Part shown: in pieces, positions 17,358 to 24,809 of the stretch
How positions within the stretch are numbered: the stretch's first letter is position 1
Layout of the letters: each line of letters begins with the position of its first letter
Source: Ancylobacter oerskovii
Lineage (GTDB): Bacteria; Pseudomonadota; Alphaproteobacteria; Rhizobiales; Xanthobacteraceae
DNA length: 64,000 nucleotides
Direction of reading: 5' to 3'
NCBI RefSeq assembly: GCF_018390555.1
Contig: NZ_JAHBGB010000019.1
Coordinates: 300,707 to 364,706, forward strand
The notes under the pieces: generated by a model
Databases searched by the model: none
What the model was told of the DNA's origin: nothing
The model's input: the letters and a program-made list of their open reading frames with translations, nothing else
Made by a program: the position numbers and the translations under genes

Positions 17358-18200
17358 ATGGAGCCGGGAATCGTCATCGAGGGGAGCAGCTGGTTCGACC
17401 TCGCGCCGCGCGGGGGCGGAGCGCCCTATCGCGTCCTGCTGGCGCTGCCCAGGCAGCCGGCGCCGCCGGCGGGGTTTCCGGTGCTGTATCTGCTCGATGC
17501 CAATGCCAGCTTCGCGACGCTGGTGGAGGCGCAGCGGCGCGGCGCCGAGCGCCCGGCCGGCACCGGCATCGGCCCGATGGTGCTGGTGGGCATCGGCCAT
17601 GCGGCCGAGGGGCTCTATGACCGCGGGCGCCGGACCTTCGACTACACGGCCGGGCCGAGCCGGGAGGCGGGCGCCGGTACCCGCTCCGCCGAGGCCCGCG
17701 CCACCGGCGGGCGCGACGGCTTCCTCACCTTTCTGCGTGACGAGGTGCAGCCGGCGATCGCCGCGCGCGCGCCGGTCGATGCCGGGCGGCAGGTTCTGGT
17801 GGGCCATTCGCTGGCGGGGGGCTTCGTGCTCGACGTGTTCGGCCGCGACAGCGCAGCATTCGCCGCCTATGTGGCGATCAGCCCGTCGATCTGGTGGGAC
17901 GAGGCGCGGCTCACCGACGGGCTGGCGCGACTCGACGGGACGCCTCGGCTCTCCGTCGTCGTCGGCGAATGGGAGCAGGAGCTGGCGCCCTGGCTGCGGG
18001 GGCAGCCGGGCGCGGCGGAGATCGCCGAGCGGCGGGGGCGCCGGGCGATGGTGAGCCGGGCGGAGGCCTTCGTGGCGCAGGCGCGGGCGGCGCTGGGCGA
18101 AGCGGGCCGGGTGGATTTCGAGTGCCTCGCCGGCGAGGACCATGCCTCGGTGGTGGCGCCGGCGCTGACGCGGGCGCTGCGCTTCGCGACGGCCGGCTGA
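17358..18200 (+). CDS. IroE/YbbA-like alpha/beta hydrolase (candidate siderophore esterase)
   Basis: A 280-residue hydrolase resembling IroE and Fes-type catecholate esterases. YRVLLALPRQPAPPAGFPVLYLLDANASF, RRTFDYTAGPSREAG and the nucleophile elbow VGHSLAGGFVLDVF (Ser near residue 159) followed by AISPSIWW are in the order seen in IroE. The C-terminal GEDHASVV supplies the catalytic His. No signal peptide is seen, which suggests cytoplasmic release of iron from the imported ferric siderophore, as for Fes. The start at 17358 is preferred over the upstream TTG because the protein then begins right at the conserved fold. It is divergent from the uptake genes. Substrate specificity is inferred from the locus. 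Confidence 0.8.
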   Translation: MEPGIVIEGSSWFDLAPRGGGAPYRVLLALPRQPAPPAGFPVLYLLDANASFATLVEAQRRGAERPAGTGIGPMVLVGIGHAAEGLYDRGRRTFDYTAGPSREAGAGTRSAEARATGGRDGFLTFLRDEVQPAIAARAPVDAGRQVLVGHSLAGGFVLDVFGRDSAAFAAYVAISPSIWWDEARLTDGLARLDGTPRLSVVVGEWEQELAPWLRGQPGAAEIAERRGRRAMVSRAEAFVAQARAALGEAGRVDFECLAGEDHASVVAPALTRALRFATAG

Positions 18201-18367
18201 TCCATCCGCATGGGGCGCCGCGACGCGCCGGCGGCAGGGACGGGCCGGCGTTGCCGGATCTAACGCAGCGTCATGTCTCGAAAATTTGCGCGGGCCGATC
18301 GCGGGGCCTGCAATTGCCGGCACGCCGAAATGGCTTAAAACCGCATCGCAACCGCGGAGCCTTCGCC

Positions 18368-18874
18368 ATGACCGGTCTCGAATCGACGCTTTCCCCTCGC
18401 CGCCCGCTGGTGCTCGCCCCGCTGATCGTCGCCGCCGGCGCGGCGGCGACGCTGGCCGGCGCCTGGTTCTTCCAGCTGGTGATCGGGCTGGCGCCGTGCC
18501 CGCTCTGCCTGGAGCAGCGGCTGCCCTATTACGCCGCGGTGCCGCTCGGATTGGCGGTGGCGCTGGTGGCGCGGCAGGGGCATGCCGGGCTGGCGCGCCT
18601 CGGGCTGGTCCTGCTCGGCCTGCTGATGCTCGTCGGCTTCGGGCTGGCGCTCTACCATGCCGGCGTCGAATGGCACTGGTGGCAGGGGCCGACCGCCTGC
18701 TCCGGCGGGGCGCCGGCGACCTCGGGAAACCTGCTGCAGGAATTGCAGCAGGCACGGGTCGTCCGCTGCGACGAGGCGCCGTGGCGCTTTCTCGGGTTGT
18801 CGCTGGCCGGCTGGAACGTGCTGATCGCCGCGACGCTGGCGCTGGTGGCAGCCTGGGGGCTGCGGCGGCGCTGA
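18368..18874 (+). CDS. dsbB: Disulfide bond formation protein B
   Basis: A 168-residue inner-membrane quinone reductase that reoxidises DsbA-type thiol oxidases. Four hydrophobic helices are apparent. The first periplasmic cysteine pair is CPLC in IGLAPCPLCLEQRLPYY, and the second pair is in TACSGG and VVRCDEAPW. The Arg of LEQR near the quinone site is present. The ATG at 18368 is preceded by GGAG. No dsbA is nearby, and the gene appears to be transcribed alone. Confidence 0.92.
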   Translation: MTGLESTLSPRRPLVLAPLIVAAGAAATLAGAWFFQLVIGLAPCPLCLEQRLPYYAAVPLGLAVALVARQGHAGLARLGLVLLGLLMLVGFGLALYHAGVEWHWWQGPTACSGGAPATSGNLLQELQQARVVRCDEAPWRFLGLSLAGWNVLIAATLALVAAWGLRRR

Positions 18875-18910
18875 GGGGCGTCCTGGGAGGCTTCGCCGGG
18901 GAGCGTCGAA

Positions 18911-19048
18911 GGCCCCTCACCCCACCCCTCTCCCCAACGGGGAGAGGGAGCAGGAGGCGCTCATAGGGCGGGCAGGGCAGGGGAGAAGGAGCGGGGCCGC
19001 ACCCGGAGAGGGAGCAGGGGGTGCTCATGGGGACAGGGCAGGGGGTGA
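18911..19048. repeat. Intergenic palindromic repeat, copy A, with imperfect direct repeats
   Basis: The unit GGCCCCTCACCCCA (18911-18924) precedes a 10-bp perfect stem, CCCTCTCCCC / GGGGAGAGGG (18926-18935 and 18939-18948, loop AAC). The same unit recurs near 30.3 kb and, diverged, near 27.8 kb. It is followed by two imperfect direct repeats of about 40 bp (18943-18982 and 19008-19048) sharing GAGAGGGAGCAGG and GGGCAGGG. Lying between converging genes, the hairpin could also terminate transcription. Confidence 0.75.
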
Positions 19049-19067
19049 AGGGGTGTCCCCTGGGGTC

Positions 19068-19625
19068 CTACGGGTCGAGCTCGGTATCCCAGTAGAGATA
19101 GTCGACCCAGCTTTCATGCAGGTAGTTGGGCGGGAAATGCCGGCCGTTCTGGTGCAGGTCGAACACGGTGGGCTGGAAGGGGCGCTGGCGTGGCAGCATC
19201 TTCGCTTCCGCCGGCATCAGGCTGCCCTTGCGCAGATTGCAGGGCGAGCAGGCGGCGACCACGTTCTCCCAGGTGGTCTGGCCGCCGCGCGAGCGCGGAA
19301 TGACGTGGTCGAAGGTGAGGTCGTCGCGCGATTCGCAGTACTGGCAGCTGAAGCGGTCGCGCAGGAACACGTTGAAGCGGGTGAAGGCGGGCTGGCGCGC
19401 CGGACGGATGAAGCTCTTCAGCGACACCACGCTCGGCAGCCGCATCTGGAATTGCGCGCTGGATACCTGCCGCTCGTAATATTCGACGATATTCACCCGG
19501 TCGAGGAACACCGCCTTGATGGCGTCCTGCCACGACCAGACCGAGAGCGGGTAATAGCTCAACGGGCGGTAATCCGCATTGAGCACCAAGGCCGGCCACG
19601 CACCTGGAGACAAAGTCGCCGTCAA
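19068..19625 (-). CDS. HNH endonuclease family protein
   Basis: A 185-residue protein of a family conserved in alphaproteobacteria. The N-terminus ALVLNADYRPLSYYPLSVWS is diagnostic of the group. The HNH/zinc module at about residues 93-136 has CQYC, DHVIPRSRGG (catalytic His), the Asn of TTWENVV, CSPC and NLRKG. The family is chromosomal and single-copy; its cellular job is not known, and defence or repair roles are guesses. A good promoter lies about 60 bp upstream. Confidence 0.9.
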   Translation of the reverse strand: MTATLSPGAWPALVLNADYRPLSYYPLSVWSWQDAIKAVFLDRVNIVEYYERQVSSAQFQMRLPSVVSLKSFIRPARQPAFTRFNVFLRDRFSCQYCESRDDLTFDHVIPRSRGGQTTWENVVAACSPCNLRKGSLMPAEAKMLPRQRPFQPTVFDLHQNGRHFPPNYLHESWVDYLYWDTELDP

Positions 19626-19683
19626 GCACCTGCTCCTTCCCGGAGCGACTCACGGCTTGGCGCCGTGGGACGCACGGCGATAC

Positions 19684-19711
19684 TCTATAGGTAGCGTGTC
19701 AGTCTTGTGAA
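19684..19711 (-). promoter_or_regulatory. Sigma70 promoter of the HNH gene
   Basis: On the minus strand, -35 TTCACA (5 of 6) and -10 TATAGA are separated by 16 bp, placing the transcript start about 52 bp before the HNH start codon. Confidence 0.5.
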
Positions 19712-19747
19712 GCACCGCCATGCGGGTGCGCCATCACGAATGCCGCC

Positions 19748-20428
19748 TCAGCGCAGCGGCGGCAGGCACTCGGCCAGGAAGGCGCCGCCGAGCAGCAGGC
19801 CCTCGCTGTCGATGCCGTGGCCGAGCCCGCGCGAGAGATGGCCGCGCACCGGCACGCCGGCGGCCTCCAGGCTCGCCAGCGAGCGCGGCAGCGCCTGCGG
19901 CGGGATCACCTCGTCGGCATCGCCATGGATCAGCAGCACCGGCGGGCGGCTGGAGACCACCGGGCCGGCGATGTCGCCGCCGCGCCCCTCCGGCGTCACA
20001 TGCAGCCCGGAATAGCCGAGGATGCCGGCCAGCGGCTGCGGCCGGGCGAGGCCGGTATGCAGCGCCATCATCGTGCCCTGGCTGAAGCCGACCAGCGCCA
20101 GGCGGGAGGGCGGCAGGCCGTGGCGGGCGAGCTCGGCATCGAGGAAGGCGTCGAGCGCCGCATGGGCGGACTGCACGCCGGCCCAGCGCTCGCGGTCGTT
20201 GCGCTCGACATAGGCGAACCATTGCCGGCCGACCGGGGCGATGCCCAGCGGCTCCGGCGCATGCGGCGAGACGAAGGCGGTGCGCGGCAGCTTCTCGCCC
20301 CAGAGCTCGCCGAGGTCGATCAGGTCGCGGCCGTCGGCGCCGTAGCCGTGCAGCAGCAGCACCACCGAATCCGGGGTGCCGCCGGAGCGGGGGGCGAGGC
20401 GCGGGCCATCGAGAAGCGGGGCGGCCAT
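19748..20428 (-). CDS. Carboxylesterase / phospholipase family hydrolase
   Basis: A 226-residue alpha/beta hydrolase of the acyl-thioesterase/carboxylesterase (YpfH-like) group. VVLLLHGYGADGRDLIDL forms the oxyanion region. ALVGFSQGTMMAL has the nucleophile (G-F-S-Q-G, Ser near residue 120). IHGDADEVIPPQA supplies Asp and RGLGHGIDSEG the His. There is no signal peptide, so it is cytoplasmic. It ends a possible two-gene unit with the M23 peptidase gene, whose stop is 9 bp upstream of its start. The natural substrate is unknown. Confidence 0.87.
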   Translation of the reverse strand: MAAPLLDGPRLAPRSGGTPDSVVLLLHGYGADGRDLIDLGELWGEKLPRTAFVSPHAPEPLGIAPVGRQWFAYVERNDRERWAGVQSAHAALDAFLDAELARHGLPPSRLALVGFSQGTMMALHTGLARPQPLAGILGYSGLHVTPEGRGGDIAGPVVSSRPPVLLIHGDADEVIPPQALPRSLASLEAAGVPVRGHLSRGLGHGIDSEGLLLGGAFLAECLPPLR

Positions 20429-20437
20429 GGGACGGTC

Positions 20438-22426
20438 TCAGTTGGTGTCGTCGTCGCCGCTGCGGGCATTGCCGGCGACCTTGGGGCTGGGGCCGTGGTT
20501 CAGCAGCGTGTCGATGCGGGTGCGCTCCGCGGTGAAATCGGCGAGGATCCGGCCGTCGAGCGCGCGGCCGCGCGGCAGGCGCACGCGCATCGGATCGACG
20601 AAGCGGCCGTTCACCAGCACCTCGTAATGCAGATGCGGCCCGGTGGAGAGGCCGGAGGAGCCGAGATAGCCGATCAGCTGGCCCTGGCGCACGCGCACCC
20701 CCTCGCGAATGCCCTTGGCGAAGCCGGACTGGTGCGAATAGGTGGTCACATAGCCGTTGGCGTGCTGGATCTCGGTGTGGCGGCCATAGCCCGAGCTCCA
20801 GCCGGCCTTCTTGATGACGCCGTTGCCGGCGGCATAGATCGGCGTGCCGACGCGATCGGCCCAGTCGACGCCGGAATGCATGCGCGAGAAGCCGAGGATC
20901 GGGTGGCGGCGCATGCCGAAGCCCGAGCGCAGCGTGCCGCCGGCGATGGGCTTGCGGACCAGGAACTTCTTCGCGCTCTTGCCGGTCTCGTCATAGAAGT
21001 CGAGCACGTTGTCGTCCGCCGTCTGGTAGCGGTAATAGCGCCGCTCCTCGCCGCCGACGGTGAGCCCGGCATAGAGCACGCCGGCGGTGCCGCCGCCTTC
21101 CTCCGGGTCGAACAGCACCTCGAAGCTGTCGCCCGAGCGCACCCGGCGCTGGAAGTCGACGTCGAAGGAATAGATGCGGATCAGGTTCTCGATCACCGGG
21201 CGCGGCACGTCGTGGCGCAGCGCCGTCTCCCAGATGCTCTCATAGAGGGTGATGCCGCCGCGGCCGCCGGCATCGTCGTCGCCGTCGTCGGAGGGCAGGT
21301 CGGCGACCTCGACGTCGTTCGGCTCTTCCACCGGCAGGAAGGTGCCCATGTCGGACAGGGCGATGGTGCCCTCATGGCCCTGGTCGCTGAACACGCCGAC
21401 GCGCAGCGGCACGGCGGTGCCGCCGGTGGGATCGAGCAGCACCCGCAGCCGCAGGCCGGGGGTGAGCTGGCCGCGCAGTTCCGGGGTGGCGAAGGCGGCG
21501 GCGGCGGCCTTCGCCGAGACCTCGGCGACGCCGAGATCCTTGAGGATGGAGGCGATGCTGTCACCCTTCTTGGTGACGACGGCGCGCTCGGTCCATTCAT
21601 TGCCGCCGGAGGCCTCGCCGGCGGACTTGCCGATGGCGCTCATATTGTCCGGCGCGTTGGCGGCGGCGGTCGGGTCCGCCGGGGCGTTGGCGGGCGCATA
21701 GCCGAGGGCGCCGCCGCCGAAGCTCGCCAGCGCCGGCACCGCGGCCTCGGCGAGCGGCATGCTGAACTCGGCGGTCTCGCGGACCTTCATCAGCACGTCT
21801 TCCATCGACAGGTCGGCCGCGAACCGGGTGGAAGGCGGCAGGCTGGCGAGGTCGCGCACCATGAGGGTGAGCTCGCCGGTGGGCTCGGCCTGCGGGGCGC
21901 CGTCGTCCTGGTCGTCGGAGGAGGTGTCGGCGATCAGCTTGGCCGGGTTGAAGCGCGGCACGTCGGCCGAGGCGGAAGTGACCGACTGGGCGAGATTGGT
22001 GTTCACCCGCGTCACCGCGCGCACCTTGATCACCTCGCGGTCGCCGTCGCGGGTGGTGGTGGACAGGCGCAGCGTCTGGCGGGCGTTGAAGCTCTCGCTG
22101 ATGATCGACATGCGGTCGCCCTTGCGGGCGACGTTGGAGGGCCGCTCGCCGGCGGCGAGCGCGCCGCGCAGCGCCGAGCGCACCGTCTCCGGCGACTGGG
22201 CGAAGCGGTAGACCTCGTTGTCGAGCGCGGCATAGACGGCGCCGCCCATCAGCGCGGCCCCGCAGACGCCGGTGAGCAGGGTGGCCATCAGCCAGCGAAT
22301 GGAGATGCGGCGGCGGTTGATCGGCTCCTCGGTGTCGCCGTCGACGCCCAGCGGCGGCTCGTCGCCGAGATCGAGCGCCGCGCCGCGCCAGCGTCGCAGG
22401 CCGTGTGCTCCGAGCCGCGTCTCCAA
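20438..22426 (-). CDS. M23-family membrane-anchored murein endopeptidase
   Basis: A 662-residue envelope protein. A cytoplasmic N-terminus of about 40 residues precedes one membrane anchor (WLMATLLTGVCGAALMGGAVYAAL). A long periplasmic region follows, with a LysM/opacity-like segment (VVTKKGDSIASILKDLGV) around residue 275. The C-terminal LytM domain carries the zinc ligands in MHSGVDW (HxxxD) and GPHLHYE (HxH). All metal ligands are present, so it should be an active D,D-endopeptidase rather than an EnvC-like activator. An Asp-rich loop (SDDGDDDAGG) lies mid-protein. The family remodels peptidoglycan during growth or division. Confidence 0.9.
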   Translation of the reverse strand: METRLGAHGLRRWRGAALDLGDEPPLGVDGDTEEPINRRRISIRWLMATLLTGVCGAALMGGAVYAALDNEVYRFAQSPETVRSALRGALAAGERPSNVARKGDRMSIISESFNARQTLRLSTTTRDGDREVIKVRAVTRVNTNLAQSVTSASADVPRFNPAKLIADTSSDDQDDGAPQAEPTGELTLMVRDLASLPPSTRFAADLSMEDVLMKVRETAEFSMPLAEAAVPALASFGGGALGYAPANAPADPTAAANAPDNMSAIGKSAGEASGGNEWTERAVVTKKGDSIASILKDLGVAEVSAKAAAAAFATPELRGQLTPGLRLRVLLDPTGGTAVPLRVGVFSDQGHEGTIALSDMGTFLPVEEPNDVEVADLPSDDGDDDAGGRGGITLYESIWETALRHDVPRPVIENLIRIYSFDVDFQRRVRSGDSFEVLFDPEEGGGTAGVLYAGLTVGGEERRYYRYQTADDNVLDFYDETGKSAKKFLVRKPIAGGTLRSGFGMRRHPILGFSRMHSGVDWADRVGTPIYAAGNGVIKKAGWSSGYGRHTEIQHANGYVTTYSHQSGFAKGIREGVRVRQGQLIGYLGSSGLSTGPHLHYEVLVNGRFVDPMRVRLPRGRALDGRILADFTAERTRIDTLLNHGPSPKVAGNARSGDDDTN

Positions 22427-22655
22427 CAGATCCTATCCCCGTGTCTCGCGGCGCTCCCTCGGCCGCTGCCCAAACCGCGTCCGTTGTCCCGGACGTCCTC
22501 TCTCGCCTGATCGTCACCTGTCGCGGCGGCCGGGACGATGCCGTTCCGGCAGGGCGGCGTCAACCCGCCGCGAATCCCGCCGGCGCCTCAGCGACCGGAC
22601 GGATGTAAATCGCCGCCTCGCGGCGAAACCATGGCGAGCCCGCGCTTTCGTGCCC

Positions 22656-23753
22656 TCACTCGGCGCTCGCCGACTTGCGGCGCAGCGGCGAGGCGGTCGG
22701 CAGCGGCACGCTGGCAAGCGCCGCCGCGGCGCGCGGCGTGCCGGGACGCAGCGACATCGGCTCCGTGGCGGCCGGCACGCCGGCGACCCGCAGGTCTTCG
22801 GCGGCGGGCGCCGGGCCGGCCGGGGTGCCGTAGCGCTTGAAGAACGACCAGATCTCGTTCGGCGCATCGAGGCCGCTGCGGCGCGGCCCGAGCAGCAGGG
22901 CGGCGAAGGCGTCGCCGGCATCGACCGACTGGGCGGGCGGCTGGTGCCCGCCGGCGATCTCGTAATAGGCGACCGCCGCGCCGCCGGCGCAGCTATCGAA
23001 GCGGAACAGGCGGGCGCTCGGCATCTGGCTGACCTGCGAGGAAGCGCAGCCGTCGAGCCGGGCGAACAGCTCGGCGCTCTCGCGCGCCGACATCAGCCGG
23101 GCGCCGGGCGTCGGGCGGCCGAACATCGGCACGATGGGATCATAGGTGCCGTTCATCATCAGGATCGGCACCGGCCGCGAGGGCCGGCAGGTTTCCGCAT
23201 AGCCGACCGGCACCGTCATCATCATGGTGGCGAAGGCGGCGAAGGCATCGGCGTGGCGGCAGGCGACGAAGGCGGTGAGGAAGCCGCCATTGGAGAAGCC
23301 CATCAGATAGGCGCGGCCGGGATCGGCCAGCCCCTCCTCGATGAGCCGGTCGCGCACCGCCATCACGAAGCCGGCATCGTCGCGGGCGTCGAGAATCGGC
23401 AGGAAGCCGGCGACCGAGGCGCGGCCGTCGTTCCAGATCAGGTTGATGCCCTTGGGATAGGCGACGACGAAGCCCTCGCGGTCGGCGACCGCGTCGAGAT
23501 CGAGATAGCGCTGCATGATGGACGCCGGCTGCAGCGCGCCATGCAGGGCGATGACCAGCGGCTTCGGGCCGGCGGGCGCATTCTTCGGCACATGCAGGAT
23601 GTAGTCGCGCCGGGCGCCGTCAAAAGTGATGGAGCGCTGCTGCGCCTGCGCGCCGCCAAGCGGGCCCAGCAGGGCCGGAGCCAGCAGCAGCGCCATCACC
23701 ACGACACAGAAACGGCTTATTCCCGACAGTCGGGCAAAACACGCAAGCCGCAT
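22656..23753 (-). CDS. Secreted PHB-depolymerase/LpqC-type esterase
   Basis: A 365-residue exported alpha/beta hydrolase. The Sec signal is at residues 1-38, with cleavage near GGAQA-QQRS. The family start ITFDGARRDYILHVPKNAPAGPKPLVIALHG is followed by YLMGFSNGGFLTAFVACRHAD (nucleophile Ser in GFSNGG). ILMMNGTYDPIVP holds the Asp and YYEIAGGHQPP the His. The fold is shared by PHB depolymerases, feruloyl esterases and LpqC, so the substrate is open. The last 50 residues are Ala/Pro-rich and unconserved. It is divergent from the sdh operon. Confidence 0.85.
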   Translation of the reverse strand: MRLACFARLSGISRFCVVVMALLLAPALLGPLGGAQAQQRSITFDGARRDYILHVPKNAPAGPKPLVIALHGALQPASIMQRYLDLDAVADREGFVVAYPKGINLIWNDGRASVAGFLPILDARDDAGFVMAVRDRLIEEGLADPGRAYLMGFSNGGFLTAFVACRHADAFAAFATMMMTVPVGYAETCRPSRPVPILMMNGTYDPIVPMFGRPTPGARLMSARESAELFARLDGCASSQVSQMPSARLFRFDSCAGGAAVAYYEIAGGHQPPAQSVDAGDAFAALLLGPRRSGLDAPNEIWSFFKRYGTPAGPAPAAEDLRVAGVPAATEPMSLRPGTPRAAAALASVPLPTASPLRRKSASAE

Positions 23754-23888
23754 GCCGGTCCTCGCTCACGCCACCAATCGGCGCTCATTGACGCCGCCAT
23801 TCCGTCAATTAAATGGCAAAGATGGTTAATCGTCCATGACCAGGGCGATTGGCGCCTGACAAGAGCGGCCGGGGGCGATAGGTTCCGC

Positions 23889-23941
23889 TTGCTGCGACGC
23901 ACCCAAAAACCTATAGACGTCGCCTTTGGAATGATTGCGAA
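23889..23941 (+). promoter_or_regulatory. Candidate sdh promoter with downstream ICE-like dyad
   Basis: TTGCTG (23889-23894) and TATAGA (23912-23917), spaced by 17 bp, form a moderate sigma70 promoter. Immediately downstream TTTGGAA-TGA-TTGCGAA (23925-23941) has a left arm identical to that of the candidate Irr box upstream of the siderophore operon. A site at the transcript start would favour repression, which fits iron sparing of succinate dehydrogenase. The right arm is poor (4 of 7). Confidence 0.3.
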
Positions 23942-23990
23942 CTACAATCGATTCCGCTACGCACACCGCATAGACTGTAAGGACCTCCCC

Positions 23991-24392
23991 ATGTCCGATA
24001 TGCACGGCGCTGCCCGACGGCCGCTTTCGCCGCATCTCCAGATCTACCGGCCGATGCTCACGATGATGATGTCCATCGTGCACCGCATCACCGGCGTGGC
24101 GCTCTATTTCGGCACCTTCCTGCTGGTGGTGTGGCTGGTGGCCGCGGCAAGCTCCGACAGCGCCTTCGCCACCGTGAACGCCGTCTATGGCAGCTGGATC
24201 GGCCTCATCGTGCTGTTCGGCTTCAGCTGGGCGATGCTCCACCACATGCTGGGCGGGCTGCGCCATTTCATCTGGGACATGGGCCACGGCTTCGGGCCGG
24301 AGGCGCGCGAGCGGCTCGCCAAACTGACCATTGGCGGCTCGGTGGTGCTGACGGTGCTGCTGTGGGTCGTCATCTTCGCGGTAAAGGGGTGA
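23991..24392 (+). CDS. sdhC: Succinate dehydrogenase cytochrome b556 subunit
   Basis: A 133-residue membrane anchor of complex II that binds heme b and quinone with Sdh[31 protein letters not shown] is the classic SdhC signature with the quinone-site Ser/Arg and His. [21 protein letters not shown] carries the heme-ligand His. Three helices are apparent. The start at 23991 has an AAGGA ribosome site. First gene of sdhCDAB. Confidence 0.95.
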   Translation: MSDMHGAARRPLSPHLQIYRPMLTMMMSIVHRITGVALYFGTFLLVVWLVAAASSDSAFATVNAVYGSWIGLIVLFGFSWAMLHHMLGGLRHFIWDMGHGFGPEARERLAKLTIGGSVVLTVLLWVVIFAVKG

Positions 24393-24396
24393 GGCG

Positions 24397-24804
24397 ATGA
24401 GCGGATCTTCCGATTTTCCGGGTTCCTCGCTGCGCACGCCGCGCCGCCGCGTCGCCGGCCTCGGCGCCGCCCATTCCGGCACCGAGCATTTCTGGCTGCA
24501 GCGCGTGACCGCGCTCGCCAACGTGCCGCTGACGCTCGCCTTCCTCGCCGTGCTGATCTGCGTCGCCGGCGAGAGCCCCGAGCGGGTGCTGGCGACCATC
24601 GGCCACCCGGTGGTGGCGATCATCCTCCTCCTCGCCATCGTCTCGATCACCTGGCACATGAAGATCGGCATGCAGGTGGTGATCGAGGACTATGTGCACG
24701 CCGAGGGCGCCAAGGTGCTCGCCCTCCTCGCCAACACCTTCTTCTGCGCCGCCATGGGCTGCGCCGGGGTGTTCGCGATCCTCAAGATCAGCTTCGGAGG
24801 CTGA
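24397..24804 (+). CDS. sdhD: Succinate dehydrogenase hydrophobic membrane anchor subunit
   Basis: A 135-residue anchor of complex II with three helices. [35 protein letters not shown] is the alphaproteobacterial SdhD N-terminus. [18 protein letters not shown] carries the heme/quinone-region His and Asp-Tyr. It starts 4 bp after sdhC and ends 5 bp before sdhA, so it is co-translated within the operon. Confidence 0.94.
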   Translation: MSGSSDFPGSSLRTPRRRVAGLGAAHSGTEHFWLQRVTALANVPLTLAFLAVLICVAGESPERVLATIGHPVVAIILLLAIVSITWHMKIGMQVVIEDYVHAEGAKVLALLANTFFCAAMGCAGVFAILKISFGG

Positions 24805-24809
24805 GTTCC

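Noticed and set aside
19817..22510. Forward ORF of 897 codons across the esterase and M23 peptidase genes
   Set aside because: It is low-complexity Ala/Gly/Arg/Glu/His sequence without motifs; both minus-strand genes are well supported.
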